DNA of 64,000 nt from CAZMXP01 sp964570285 (lineage in GTDB: Bacteria > Planctomycetota > PLA2). The notes under the pieces were generated by a model, which was given only the letters and a program-made list of their open reading frames with translations, was not told the DNA's origin and did no database searches. Of the stretch, positions 25,870 through 33,126 are shown in pieces (position 1 is the first letter of the stretch; each line of letters opens with the position of its first letter). The position numbers and the translations under genes are program-made. The stretch is from positions 140,586-204,585 of the forward strand of contig CAZMXP010000001.1 of the NCBI GenBank assembly GCA_964570285.1, read 5' to 3'.

Positions 25870-27225
25870 ATGCGGAGAACTCTTTGTGCTTTCGTGCTCG
25901 CCGGCGCCCTGCTCGGCATTCCCGGCTGCGGCTCCGGCGGGGGGCTCGACCCCGCGGCGATCGCGCTGCAGCTCCAAGGGTGCACGGGCACGGGCCTCGT
26001 CGAGTTCTACGCGATGCTGCTGCGCTTCCAGACCGTGCTCGACCTGATCGAGGGTCGAAACACCGCCTATCCGGGGTACACGGTCATCCTGTTCGCCCCG
26101 TCGCCCCCTCCGGCCCCGGCGTTCACGCGGCGGTTCGAGGTGCAGATCGACCTGAACGCCGATAGCGCGAGCGACATCCTGCTCGAGGGGACCGCCGTGT
26201 TCAGCGATGACCCCGCCGACGGCCTCGATCCGGGCGCCACCGCCGACGTCACGGTCGACGTCACGGGCCCCGGCGCGGCGACCGGCACGGGGACGCTCGC
26301 GATCACGATCGTGAGCGCCACGCAGATGACGGTGAGCGGCACCTACACCGACACGCGCAGCGGCTGCACGGCGACCTTCACGATCGACAACGCGGCGCCC
26401 GTGACGGCCTTCCTGCCCGCCGGCCCCGCGCTCGGGGGGCCGATCGTCGGCTTCGGGCTGAGCGGCACCCTGCAGGCGCTCGTGCGGGCGGGCGGCAACA
26501 CGCTCGCCGCCCTCGTGGACCTGCTCGCCGGGTCCGGCCTCGTGAACTTCTCGAACGTGCGGATCAACGACCTGCCGTCCCCGGACGCGACCATCGACGG
26601 CTTGCCGAGCACGCCGCAAATCCTCGCCGCGGCGAACTGCGTCAACAACCTCGTCAACGGCTTCCTCGAGGTGGGGTTCGCCTTCGAGGACATCGTCGCG
26701 GCGATCGAGGCGGGGCAGACGACCATTCCCGGCGGGAGCTTCTCGTTCAACCCGCTGAACGGGTCCTTCTCGGCCACCTACGACAACGACACGGGCGGGA
26801 CGAACACGATCACGGGCACCGCGATCTTCTCTCCGATCCCGACGTCGTCCTCCTACACGGGCACGGTCACGGTCACCTACAACCTGACCGTCTCCGACGG
26901 GAGCTACTCCGCCTCCAGCCTCGCGGGCGCGCCCTTCGTCGCGTCCTTCGTCGACGGCGCCTTCGTGTCGTTCTACGGCGGCGCGACGGTGACGGACGCG
27001 GACCTCTGCACGGGCACGCTCAGGGTGCCCTCGACCAATCCCCTGAAGCAGCCGCAGGACACGGTCGGCATCGTGGACGTGACGGCCGACCTCGACGGGC
27101 TCCTCGTCACGATGCGCATCCTGCTCCTGGAAGGCCAAGCCTCGCTCGAGACCGTCACGATCGGTGGCGTCTCGGTCCCGCCGGAGCTCTTCTTCGGCGT
27201 CGTGGGAGCGCCGCTTCCCGGCTAG
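25870..27225 (+). CDS. Predicted lipoprotein of unknown function
   Basis: 451 residues with a lipoprotein signal peptide; the lipobox LGIPGC puts the lipidated Cys near residue 21, followed by GSGGG. The mature part is Thr/Gly/Asp-rich and built of beta strands with two similar halves: each contains a DGLDPGATADVTVDV or DGSYSASSL-type segment with a DADLCTGTL / SGCTATFTID strand. No catalytic motif or named domain is recognised. It is divergent from the M3 peptidase and convergent with the DUF4139 gene, so it is a single-gene unit. Cell-surface display is inferred from the lipobox only. Confidence 0.7.
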   Translation: MRRTLCAFVLAGALLGIPGCGSGGGLDPAAIALQLQGCTGTGLVEFYAMLLRFQTVLDLIEGRNTAYPGYTVILFAPSPPPAPAFTRRFEVQIDLNADSASDILLEGTAVFSDDPADGLDPGATADVTVDVTGPGAATGTGTLAITIVSATQMTVSGTYTDTRSGCTATFTIDNAAPVTAFLPAGPALGGPIVGFGLSGTLQALVRAGGNTLAALVDLLAGSGLVNFSNVRINDLPSPDATIDGLPSTPQILAAANCVNNLVNGFLEVGFAFEDIVAAIEAGQTTIPGGSFSFNPLNGSFSATYDNDTGGTNTITGTAIFSPIPTSSSYTGTVTVTYNLTVSDGSYSASSLAGAPFVASFVDGAFVSFYGGATVTDADLCTGTLRVPSTNPLKQPQDTVGIVDVTADLDGLLVTMRILLLEGQASLETVTIGGVSVPPELFFGVVGAPLPG

Positions 27226-27235
27226 GGCCTGTTCC

Positions 27236-27265
27236 GGGCATCCTCCCGCCCGCGGGAGGATGCCC
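27236..27265. terminator. Bidirectional hairpin between convergent genes
   Basis: A perfect inverted repeat with 14-bp arms (GGGCATCCTCCCGC / GCGGGAGGATGCCC) and a 2-nt loop, 10 bp after the lipoprotein stop codon and 96 bp after the convergent DUF4139 stop. No T-tract follows, but position and strength fit a terminator. Confidence 0.65.
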
Positions 27266-27360
27266 GCGCACGTCCGTCGCGGCCCCGAAGGCGCCCGCAG
27301 GGCCGCGGCGGCAGGAACGCGCCGGGGCCTCCGGCGAGTTCCCGCGCGCGGTCGCGGGGC

Positions 27361-29400
27361 CTACCTGAGATCGAGCGCGGCGAGGAAGTCGTCGAGGCGC
27401 TTCTGGACCGCCGCCTGCTGTTCGCGGTTCTCCGTCAGCGCCCGCCGGAACTGGTCCAGTTGATCCTCCTGGTCGGTCATCGTCTGGATGTAGCGCGCGT
27501 GCAGCGGGCTGTTCTCGGGCAGCCTCGCGAGGTTCTGGCGGATCCGCTCCTGCTCGGTCCCGATCTCCTTGATCTTGGTCTCCACCGTCGCGGTCGCGCT
27601 CGCCGTGGCGGCCAGCTCCGACTTCAGGCGGATCACCTCGGCCAGCGCCTTCAGGACCTCCGGACTGAGGTTGCGCTGCTTGAGGTAGACCTCGATCTGC
27701 TCCGTGCGCAGGTTCGAGAGGCCGATCGCCTGCTCGAGCCGCCTCTGCTCCTCGACCTTCAGCGTCGCCGCCTTGCCCGGCTCGATGTCGATCGCGAAGC
27801 GGTAGGCCTCCCGCGTCCGCTCCGCCGGTGCCGCGGGGGAGACGAGCGTCCAGTCCGCCGCGAAGGGGTGCTCGACGAGCAGGTGGCGCGCCCTCTTGCC
27901 GCGATGGCGGATGCGGTACTCGCGCTCGCGGCGCTGCTCCCGCGTCGTGACCAGCGCGCCCCGGAAGAGCCGCACCGCGACGACCTGCTCGGGGGCGGAG
28001 GCGCCGACGGGCTCCACCTCGAGGTCGAGGTCGAGCGCGTAGGAGAGCAGCCGCTCGCCGCCCGCCGCCAGGTCGTCGATCAGCGCGTCGCCGGCGTAGG
28101 TGCCGCCGTCGAAGACGGTGATCGGCCCCTGCATCAGGCTGAGCCCGGTGGTGTTCTTGAGGCGCAGGCCGTTGTAGGGGTGCCTCGGATGCGACGCCTC
28201 GTTGTAGATCGAGAGCTTCTTGCCTTCGACATCCGCGCTGACGATCGGCAGCAGCGCCGACTGGCGGCGCGGCAGCGTCACCGGCGACTCGATCTTGTAC
28301 TGGAAGAGTTCGCCGACCTCGCTGCCCTGCGCGGCGGGATCCACGCGCAGGCCCTCCGACTCGGCGGCGCCGCCCTTGCTCTTGAGCGCGGCACGGCCGC
28401 GGCGCGAGCCGAACGCCGCGCCGGGGGCGGGCGCGGCATCGGCGGCCCCCCCGTCCCCCCCCGATTCGGCCTCCTCGGCGTCCATGTCCTCGGCATGCTT
28501 CCTCGGCCTCAGCCCCTTGTGCAACTCGAGTTCCACGACGGGCCGCTCGATATAGAGCGGCTCGTAGAGGTCCATCAGGAAGGAGATCGGCCGGCCTGAG
28601 ACGAGCGTCAGCGCGATGCCGCTCCAGTCCTCGTCGGAGGTGTTCTCGACGATCGCCCACCCCTGCAGGTAGGCGGGCTGCCCCTCCTGCAGGACGAGCC
28701 GATAGCTCGTCTTCCAGACCGGGCTCGACGCGATGTAGGAGACGCGCACGCGCCGCTCGCCCTCGCCGGTGAATTCGAACGCGACGGGCTTCTTCTCGGT
28801 GTCGTGGCCGAGCGCGACGGTGGCGAGCGCCTGCCGGAACTCGCGGTCGAGTTCGGGGCGCGCGAAGCAGATCTGCTGCATCTGCGAGAGCGGCAGGCTG
28901 ATCAGTCCGGTGTCGTTGAGCAGGTTGATGAAGTCGGTCTCGTAGGCGGGACGGTTCTCGCCGCTGCCCGGGACCATCCGGCGCTCGATGCCGACGATGA
29001 TGCCCTCCGAGCCGCCGCTGAGGACGACGCGCTCGCCGCGCACCTGCGAGAGGATCTGCGCGAGCGTCGGCGCATCGGTCAGGTCGATCGGGAAGGAGCG
29101 CAGCGCCTTCGCGATCGGGTCGCGGCTGCCGTAGGTCACGCTCCGCACGCGACCGCCGTCGAGGTCGCGCAGCACGACGCTCTTGAGCAGGTCGTTGATG
29201 TCGGCGGCGTCGAAGCGCATCTCGAGGCGCGCGTCGCCCTGCACGGTGCCGTCGCGCTGGAAGTAGCCGACGCCGCTCGTGAAGAGCACGACCTGTCGCA
29301 GGGGGAGTTCCGCCTTCGCCTCCCCCTCGGCGCGAGCGACCGCCGGGGCGAGCGTCAACGCGACAAGCGTGAGAGCGATGATTTGGGGTCCGGGGTTCAT
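27361..29400 (-). CDS. Secreted DUF4139-type protein
   Basis: 679 residues with a signal peptide (MNPGPQIIALTLVALTLAPAVARA). Residues 33-60 (QVVLFTSGVGYFQRDG) are the typical opening of this family. The central part (about 230-560) is the DUF4139 beta-rich domain (YEPLYIERP, TGLSLMQGPITVFDGG, YALDLDLEVE, RHLLVEHPF). A low-complexity Ala/Gly/Asp stretch separates the halves near 305-330. The last 120 residues form a coiled coil (LKALAEVIRLKSELAATA, IRQNLARLPENS). Biochemical function is unknown; mucoidy-type relatives exist. TAGACT is six bases before the ATG. Downstream lies the terminator hairpin. Confidence 0.82.
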   Translation of the reverse strand: MNPGPQIIALTLVALTLAPAVARAEGEAKAELPLRQVVLFTSGVGYFQRDGTVQGDARLEMRFDAADINDLLKSVVLRDLDGGRVRSVTYGSRDPIAKALRSFPIDLTDAPTLAQILSQVRGERVVLSGGSEGIIVGIERRMVPGSGENRPAYETDFINLLNDTGLISLPLSQMQQICFARPELDREFRQALATVALGHDTEKKPVAFEFTGEGERRVRVSYIASSPVWKTSYRLVLQEGQPAYLQGWAIVENTSDEDWSGIALTLVSGRPISFLMDLYEPLYIERPVVELELHKGLRPRKHAEDMDAEEAESGGDGGAADAAPAPGAAFGSRRGRAALKSKGGAAESEGLRVDPAAQGSEVGELFQYKIESPVTLPRRQSALLPIVSADVEGKKLSIYNEASHPRHPYNGLRLKNTTGLSLMQGPITVFDGGTYAGDALIDDLAAGGERLLSYALDLDLEVEPVGASAPEQVVAVRLFRGALVTTREQRREREYRIRHRGKRARHLLVEHPFAADWTLVSPAAPAERTREAYRFAIDIEPGKAATLKVEEQRRLEQAIGLSNLRTEQIEVYLKQRNLSPEVLKALAEVIRLKSELAATASATATVETKIKEIGTEQERIRQNLARLPENSPLHARYIQTMTDQEDQLDQFRRALTENREQQAAVQKRLDDFLAALDLR

Positions 29401-29412
29401 CCCCCCAGTCTA
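29401..29412 (-). promoter_or_regulatory. Leaderless-type -10 element, DUF4139 gene
   Basis: TAGACT (29412-29407 on the minus strand), six G spacer, ATG at 29400. Confidence 0.5.
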
Positions 29413-29502
29413 CGCGCGGGGCGCAGCGCCGCTCGATGTGGCAACCGGCCCTGCGGGTCAGCGGTACGGCCCTCGTCAGGTTCGGATCTAACAGAACGGA
29501 CG

Positions 29503-29577
29503 GGGATGAGGAAGCCAGGAAGGAAGGAACCCATGAGCCCAAGGGGGCGCTGCGCGGCTTGGCGCCGCAACCGAACG
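29503..29577 (-). repeat. Interspersed repeat, partial inverted copy (module B)
   Basis: GAGGAAGCCAGGAAGG, then AAGGAACCCATGAGC, matches the reverse complement of 5660-5705. The adjoining GCGCGGCTTGGCGCCGCAACC corresponds to 5167-5187. Confidence 0.75.
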
Positions 29578-29610
29578 AGCGCAGGCCGCTGCACTCGTCA
29601 TGTTGAGCAA

Positions 29611-29738
29611 TGACCACGAAGTCGCGAAGGCACGGAGAACGGGAAGAGACGAGTCGGCGCGCAGCGCGCGTACCGGGTAGCGGGATAACCTCAGTGCCTT
29701 CGCGACTTTTTGGTTTTCGTTCTTGCCGCTCGAACCAG
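29611..29738 (+). repeat. Interspersed hairpin repeat, module C copy 2
   Basis: Left arm 29613-29633 (ACCACGAAGTCGCGAAGGCAC) pairs with right arm 29694-29714 at 19 of 21 positions. The loop contains GCGCGTACCGGGTAGCGGGA. The right flank CGAACCAG closes the element, as in the copy at 63414-63540. Confidence 0.8.
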
Positions 29739-29907
29739 AACGGTCGAGCCGTGCGCTCCCCTCGTTTGAGTGGATGTGAGTCGTCTTCTCCCCGTGCCGA
29801 TGGGTGACCCGTAGGAATTCGCGCAAGATGCGAAGACTCCGCTCGTTTGTAGTACATGGGGAACGGCTGTCGGGCAGCCTAGGTCGCGGCGTCCGTGGCG
29901 GGGGTCG

Positions 29908-31140
29908 TCAAGCGATCGGGGAGGCCTTGTCGAGCCGCGGGTGACCGGTGCGGAAGTCGTCCGCGCGGGCGCCGGTGCCCTTGTGCATCCCGTCGAGCTT
30001 CTCGAGCACGCCCACGAGCGCGTGGACGGCGGCGAGCAGGTCGCCGGTGTGGCCCGCCTCGCTGATCGTGTGCATGTTCCGGATCGGGAAGCCGATGCTC
30101 GTCGCCGCGGCGTCGATGCTCGCGAAGACCCCCGCCATCGCGTCGGTCCCGGTGTCGCGGCCGACCACCTTGTGCTGCAGCGGGATCCCGCGCTCCGTCG
30201 CGACCTGCGCGAAGAGCGTGTTGAGCTGCGCGCTGACGATGCTGCCGCTCGCGAGCGTGAAGCCCTTGCCCATCGCGTTGGGCGTGAAGCGCTTGTCGCC
30301 GACGCCGGGCGCCGCGACGAAGTCGTGGGAGACATCCACGCCGATGACGACGTCGGGCGCGAACTCCTGCGCGAGCACGCGGCTGCCCATCCGGCCGATC
30401 TCCTCGTAGGCGGCAAACGCGCCGAGGAAGCGGATGTTCCTGAGCCCCTTCCCCTCCGCGAGCAGGCGCAGCGCCTCCGCGACGACGAAGCAGCCGAGGC
30501 CGTTGTCGAGGTAGGCGCCGACGAAGGTGTCCTTCGAGAATCCGCGCCGGATCGGGCGGTCGAGCAGGATCGGATCGCCCGCGCGGATGCCCAGCGCCTC
30601 GACCTGCTTGCGCTTCTCCTCGCCGTGCACGTGCAACTCGAGGAAGAGCATCTCGGGCGTGATGCCCTTGCGGCCCGCACGGAGCTCGTTGTCGGCGAAG
30701 TGGATCGCGCCGATCGCTTCGATCGTGCCGCCGCGCAAGAGCCTCCACCGGCCCGGCGACTCCGGATCTTCGCTGAAGAGCAGCACCTCGTGGCCGAGCA
30801 GCGTGCAGGGCAGGAAGGAGTCGCTGTTGACCCAGATCTTGCCGTCGTCGCCGATGCTCCGCACCTGCAGGCGGATCTTGTCCGCGTGGCCGATCGCCAT
30901 CACGGTGAACGCCTCTTCGAGGCCGGGGGCGGTGTCGGCGACGAGTCCCGCGTTGCCGCGGAACCGGTGGAGCGCCCAGCCCTTCGGCATGAAGGATTCG
31001 ATGCGCGGGGCGAGCACGCCGCTCGTCATCGCGCCTTCGAGCCCGATCGGGCTCGGCGCCGCGAGCAGCTCGCGCATGAATTCAAATTGCGCGTCGGGCA
31101 TCGGCGACGCCCACGGAGCACTCTTGTTCTTCTTGGCCAC
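29908..31140 (-). CDS. M42-family metallo-aminopeptidase
   Basis: 410 residues from GTG 31140 (397 from ATG 31101). The GTG is preferred because TATCCT lies six bases before it and it gives a natural MAKKNK start. The M42 metal site is recognisable: His in GHADKI (usually HMDEIG), Asp in YLDNGLGC, Glu-Glu in YEEIGRMGS, Asp in GVDVSHD and the last His in MHTISEAGH. Members are cytoplasmic tetrahedral aminopeptidases trimming peptides from N-termini; some are annotated as endoglucanases without support. The gene begins only about 135 bp from the scaffold gap, but its coding part reads cleanly. Confidence 0.85.
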   Translation of the reverse strand: MAKKNKSAPWASPMPDAQFEFMRELLAAPSPIGLEGAMTSGVLAPRIESFMPKGWALHRFRGNAGLVADTAPGLEEAFTVMAIGHADKIRLQVRSIGDDGKIWVNSDSFLPCTLLGHEVLLFSEDPESPGRWRLLRGGTIEAIGAIHFADNELRAGRKGITPEMLFLELHVHGEEKRKQVEALGIRAGDPILLDRPIRRGFSKDTFVGAYLDNGLGCFVVAEALRLLAEGKGLRNIRFLGAFAAYEEIGRMGSRVLAQEFAPDVVIGVDVSHDFVAAPGVGDKRFTPNAMGKGFTLASGSIVSAQLNTLFAQVATERGIPLQHKVVGRDTGTDAMAGVFASIDAAATSIGFPIRNMHTISEAGHTGDLLAAVHALVGVLEKLDGMHKGTGARADDFRTGHPRLDKASPIA

Positions 31141-31152
31141 GCGGGAAGGATA
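31141..31152 (-). promoter_or_regulatory. Leaderless-type -10 element, M42 gene
   Basis: TATCCT (31152-31147 on the minus strand), spacer TCCCGC, GTG at 31140. Confidence 0.45.
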
Positions 31153-31156
31153 ACTT

Positions 31157-31205
31157 GGCCCCCATAGCTCGCGAAGCGAGCGACGGGGGCCCGCGATCTT
31201 GCGCC
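31157..31205. repeat. Palindromic repeat at the contig end
   Basis: GGCCCCC-ATAGCTCGC-GAA-GCGAGC-GAC-GGGGGCC forms a stem of 13 of 16 pairs with a 3-nt loop (31157-31191). The following 26 bases (31180-31205) recur exactly at 31308-31333 beyond the N gap, so this repeat probably broke the assembly. Confidence 0.75.
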
Positions 31206-31369
31206 CGCTGGGGGGGGGGGGCGGCCGGGGGGGGGGCGGCGGGGGGCGGGGCGCCCCGGCGGCGGCGGGCGGGGGNNNNNNNNNNGCCCCCATTCCACCC
31301 TCCCCCCGCGACGGGGGCCCGCGATCTTGCGCCCCCCCTTTGCGCCCCCCCCCCGCGGCCCCCCCCGCG
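31206..31369. other. Scaffold gap (N 31276-31285) with unreliable flanks
   Basis: Ten N joined to poly-G on the left (31211-31275) and poly-C-rich sequence on the right. A 26-bp duplication on both sides suggests two overlapping contig ends joined by an arbitrary gap. No gene can be called here; the last codons of the cytochrome gene begin immediately to the right. Confidence 0.85.
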
Positions 31370-33007
31370 TCACCCGTCCCGCACCGTCAGCGACGCCCGG
31401 GCCACCACCACCGGCGAACGGTCCGCCGCCTCGAACATGCGCTGGAAGCGCTTCACCTCGGGCAGGTCGCTGCGGAAGAACTCGGCGGCGAACCGGCTCC
31501 CCAGCGTCTGGAAGAGCAGTTCCGCCTCCACGAGGAAGGCGTCCTGCCCCTCGGGGATCGGCACGACGTAGTGCACGAGGTCGACGCCGCCCGCGAAGTT
31601 GCCGTCGCCGCCGACGCCGACCGGCGCGATCCCGTCCGCGACCCCGCGAGCGGAATCCCAGCCCCGCGGCAGCAGGCGGTTGTCCTTCGCGACGCCGGTC
31701 GCGCGGAGCATGCTCGCGGAGTGCGCCCCCTGCCCGGAGTCGAGCACCATCTCGTAGATCTGCACCTCCCCCGGCGCGCGCACGACCTCGCGATGGGGCT
31801 CCAAGGGGCCGCCGGCCGCCTCGCCGGAGAGCGGGGCGCCATCGGCCCCGAGAAGGCGGCCCGCCGCGTCCACCTCGCCCGAGGCGAAGAGCACGCGGCC
31901 CGCGGGGTCGCGTACGCGCACGCGCAGCCAGGCGCGGCGGCTCGGGTGGGCGGTCGGGAAGCGGTGGCCCGCGAGGTTCTCGACGCGCACGGTGATCTCG
32001 AGCCCTCCGCTGTGAGGTGCGATTTCCGCGACGGCGAGGCGTGCGGTCTGCTCCTGAAGCTGGGAGAGCGCCGCGAGGCGCGTCGCCTCGAAGGCGGCCG
32101 CCGGCGCCTCGACCGCAAGCTCCTCGCGATGGTCGCGGAAGATCGCCGGCAGCAGGGTGTTGCCGCCGACGAAGAGGTGGCGCCCGTACGGCTCGCGCGG
32201 CGACAGGCGGGGGATGTCGCCGCCGTGCGTGCTGCGGGCGATGCGCGTCTCGATCGGGGCACCCGCGTGGCTCGTCGTGGGCATGTGGCAGTGCTGGCAG
32301 CTCTGCGCGTCGCGGAACGACGAGTTCCGCCACTCGAGGTAGGGCGTCTGCTCGGGAACGCGCCGCCCGTCCGGATCGAGGATCACCGTGTGGCAGGTCG
32401 CGCAGAGCGCCGAGTCGGCCACATGGGGCCCCTCCTTCGGGCTAAAGCCGGTGATGCGGATCATCGGCAGGATGTCGGGCGCCGCGTGCGGGCCGAAGAT
32501 CTCGCGGTCCTCGCCGATCGCCAATCCCCCGTTGAAGCTCGCAGCCTCGCCGAGCCCGTCGGGGAGGATCTGGTGGCAGAGCGTGCAGGAGACGCCGTCG
32601 CGCGCGAGACGCGAGGCGTCCGTGTTCCCGCCCAGGGCCGCGATCGACACGCCGGGCGCGCCCCTCTCGCGCGCTTCGACCGAGGCCATCGGCGCGTGGC
32701 AGTGCAGGCACTTGGCCTCGATCTCCTCGCGCCGCTCCGGGTCGGCGGCGACCTCCGCGGCCACCGCGGCGAGGAAGAACGGGTCCCGGGCGGCGTTGGC
32801 CATCATCGTCCCCTGCCAGAGGTCGAAGGGGGCCACGGGGCGCCCCTGCACGTCGCGCATCGCGCCCGCCGCGTCGGAGTTGCTGTGGCAGAGCGCGCAG
32901 GTCGAACTGCCCTGGAAGCGCTCGGTGCGCACCTCGCGCACCTCCTCCCTGGCGAAGAGCGCCCCGACCGCGAGCAGCAGCACCGGGAGCAGGGCGCGGA
33001 GGCGCAT
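31370..33007 (-). CDS. Periplasmic multiheme (five CxxCH) cytochrome c
   Basis: 545 residues with a signal peptide (MRLRALLPVLLLAVGALFA). Five heme-binding motifs are visible: CALCH, CLHCH, CTLCH, CATCH and CQHCH, all within the first 250 residues, with separate His residues available as distal ligands. This fits the cytochrome c-554-like group. The C-terminal half (about 290-540) is a beta-rich domain without hemes. The partner and redox substrate are unknown. The gene is divergent from the TonB-dependent receptor (119 bp apart). TATGAT is six bases before the ATG. The 3' end lies next to the low-quality gap flank, so the last residues may need correction. Confidence 0.88.
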   Translation of the reverse strand: MRLRALLPVLLLAVGALFAREEVREVRTERFQGSSTCALCHSNSDAAGAMRDVQGRPVAPFDLWQGTMMANAARDPFFLAAVAAEVAADPERREEIEAKCLHCHAPMASVEARERGAPGVSIAALGGNTDASRLARDGVSCTLCHQILPDGLGEAASFNGGLAIGEDREIFGPHAAPDILPMIRITGFSPKEGPHVADSALCATCHTVILDPDGRRVPEQTPYLEWRNSSFRDAQSCQHCHMPTTSHAGAPIETRIARSTHGGDIPRLSPREPYGRHLFVGGNTLLPAIFRDHREELAVEAPAAAFEATRLAALSQLQEQTARLAVAEIAPHSGGLEITVRVENLAGHRFPTAHPSRRAWLRVRVRDPAGRVLFASGEVDAAGRLLGADGAPLSGEAAGGPLEPHREVVRAPGEVQIYEMVLDSGQGAHSASMLRATGVAKDNRLLPRGWDSARGVADGIAPVGVGGDGNFAGGVDLVHYVVPIPEGQDAFLVEAELLFQTLGSRFAAEFFRSDLPEVKRFQRMFEAADRSPVVVARASLTVRDG

Positions 33008-33019
33008 CGACCCATCATA
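33008..33019 (-). promoter_or_regulatory. Leaderless-type -10 element, cytochrome gene
   Basis: TATGAT (33019-33014 on the minus strand), spacer GGGTCG, ATG at 33007. Confidence 0.5.
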
Positions 33020-33126
33020 CTGTCGGCGCGGGGGCCAGCCGGTGAACAGGATGCCGCCAGAGAGCGCGGCCCTCCCGCCCCGGTCTGCGCCCCGGCGCGC
33101 GGCCCGGCGCTTGCAACTCGGCGGCG

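Larger units (their letters stand above)
29401..29907. other. Non-coding region with interspersed repeats
   Basis: 507 bp without a credible gene. It holds an inverted partial copy of the module B repeat (29503-29547), a GC-rich unit shared with 5167-5187, and a complete module C hairpin (29611-29738). The remainder (29740-29907) shows nothing I recognise. Confidence 0.7.

Noticed and set aside
31026..32333. Open frame crossing the N gap
   Set aside because: Contains N-derived unknown residues and poly-Gly/Pro; it is antisense or off-frame to the M42 and cytochrome genes.
33020..33126. Possible cobalamin riboswitch upstream of the TonB-dependent receptor
   Set aside because: No B12 box or recognisable pairing; the 107 bases are only GC-rich.
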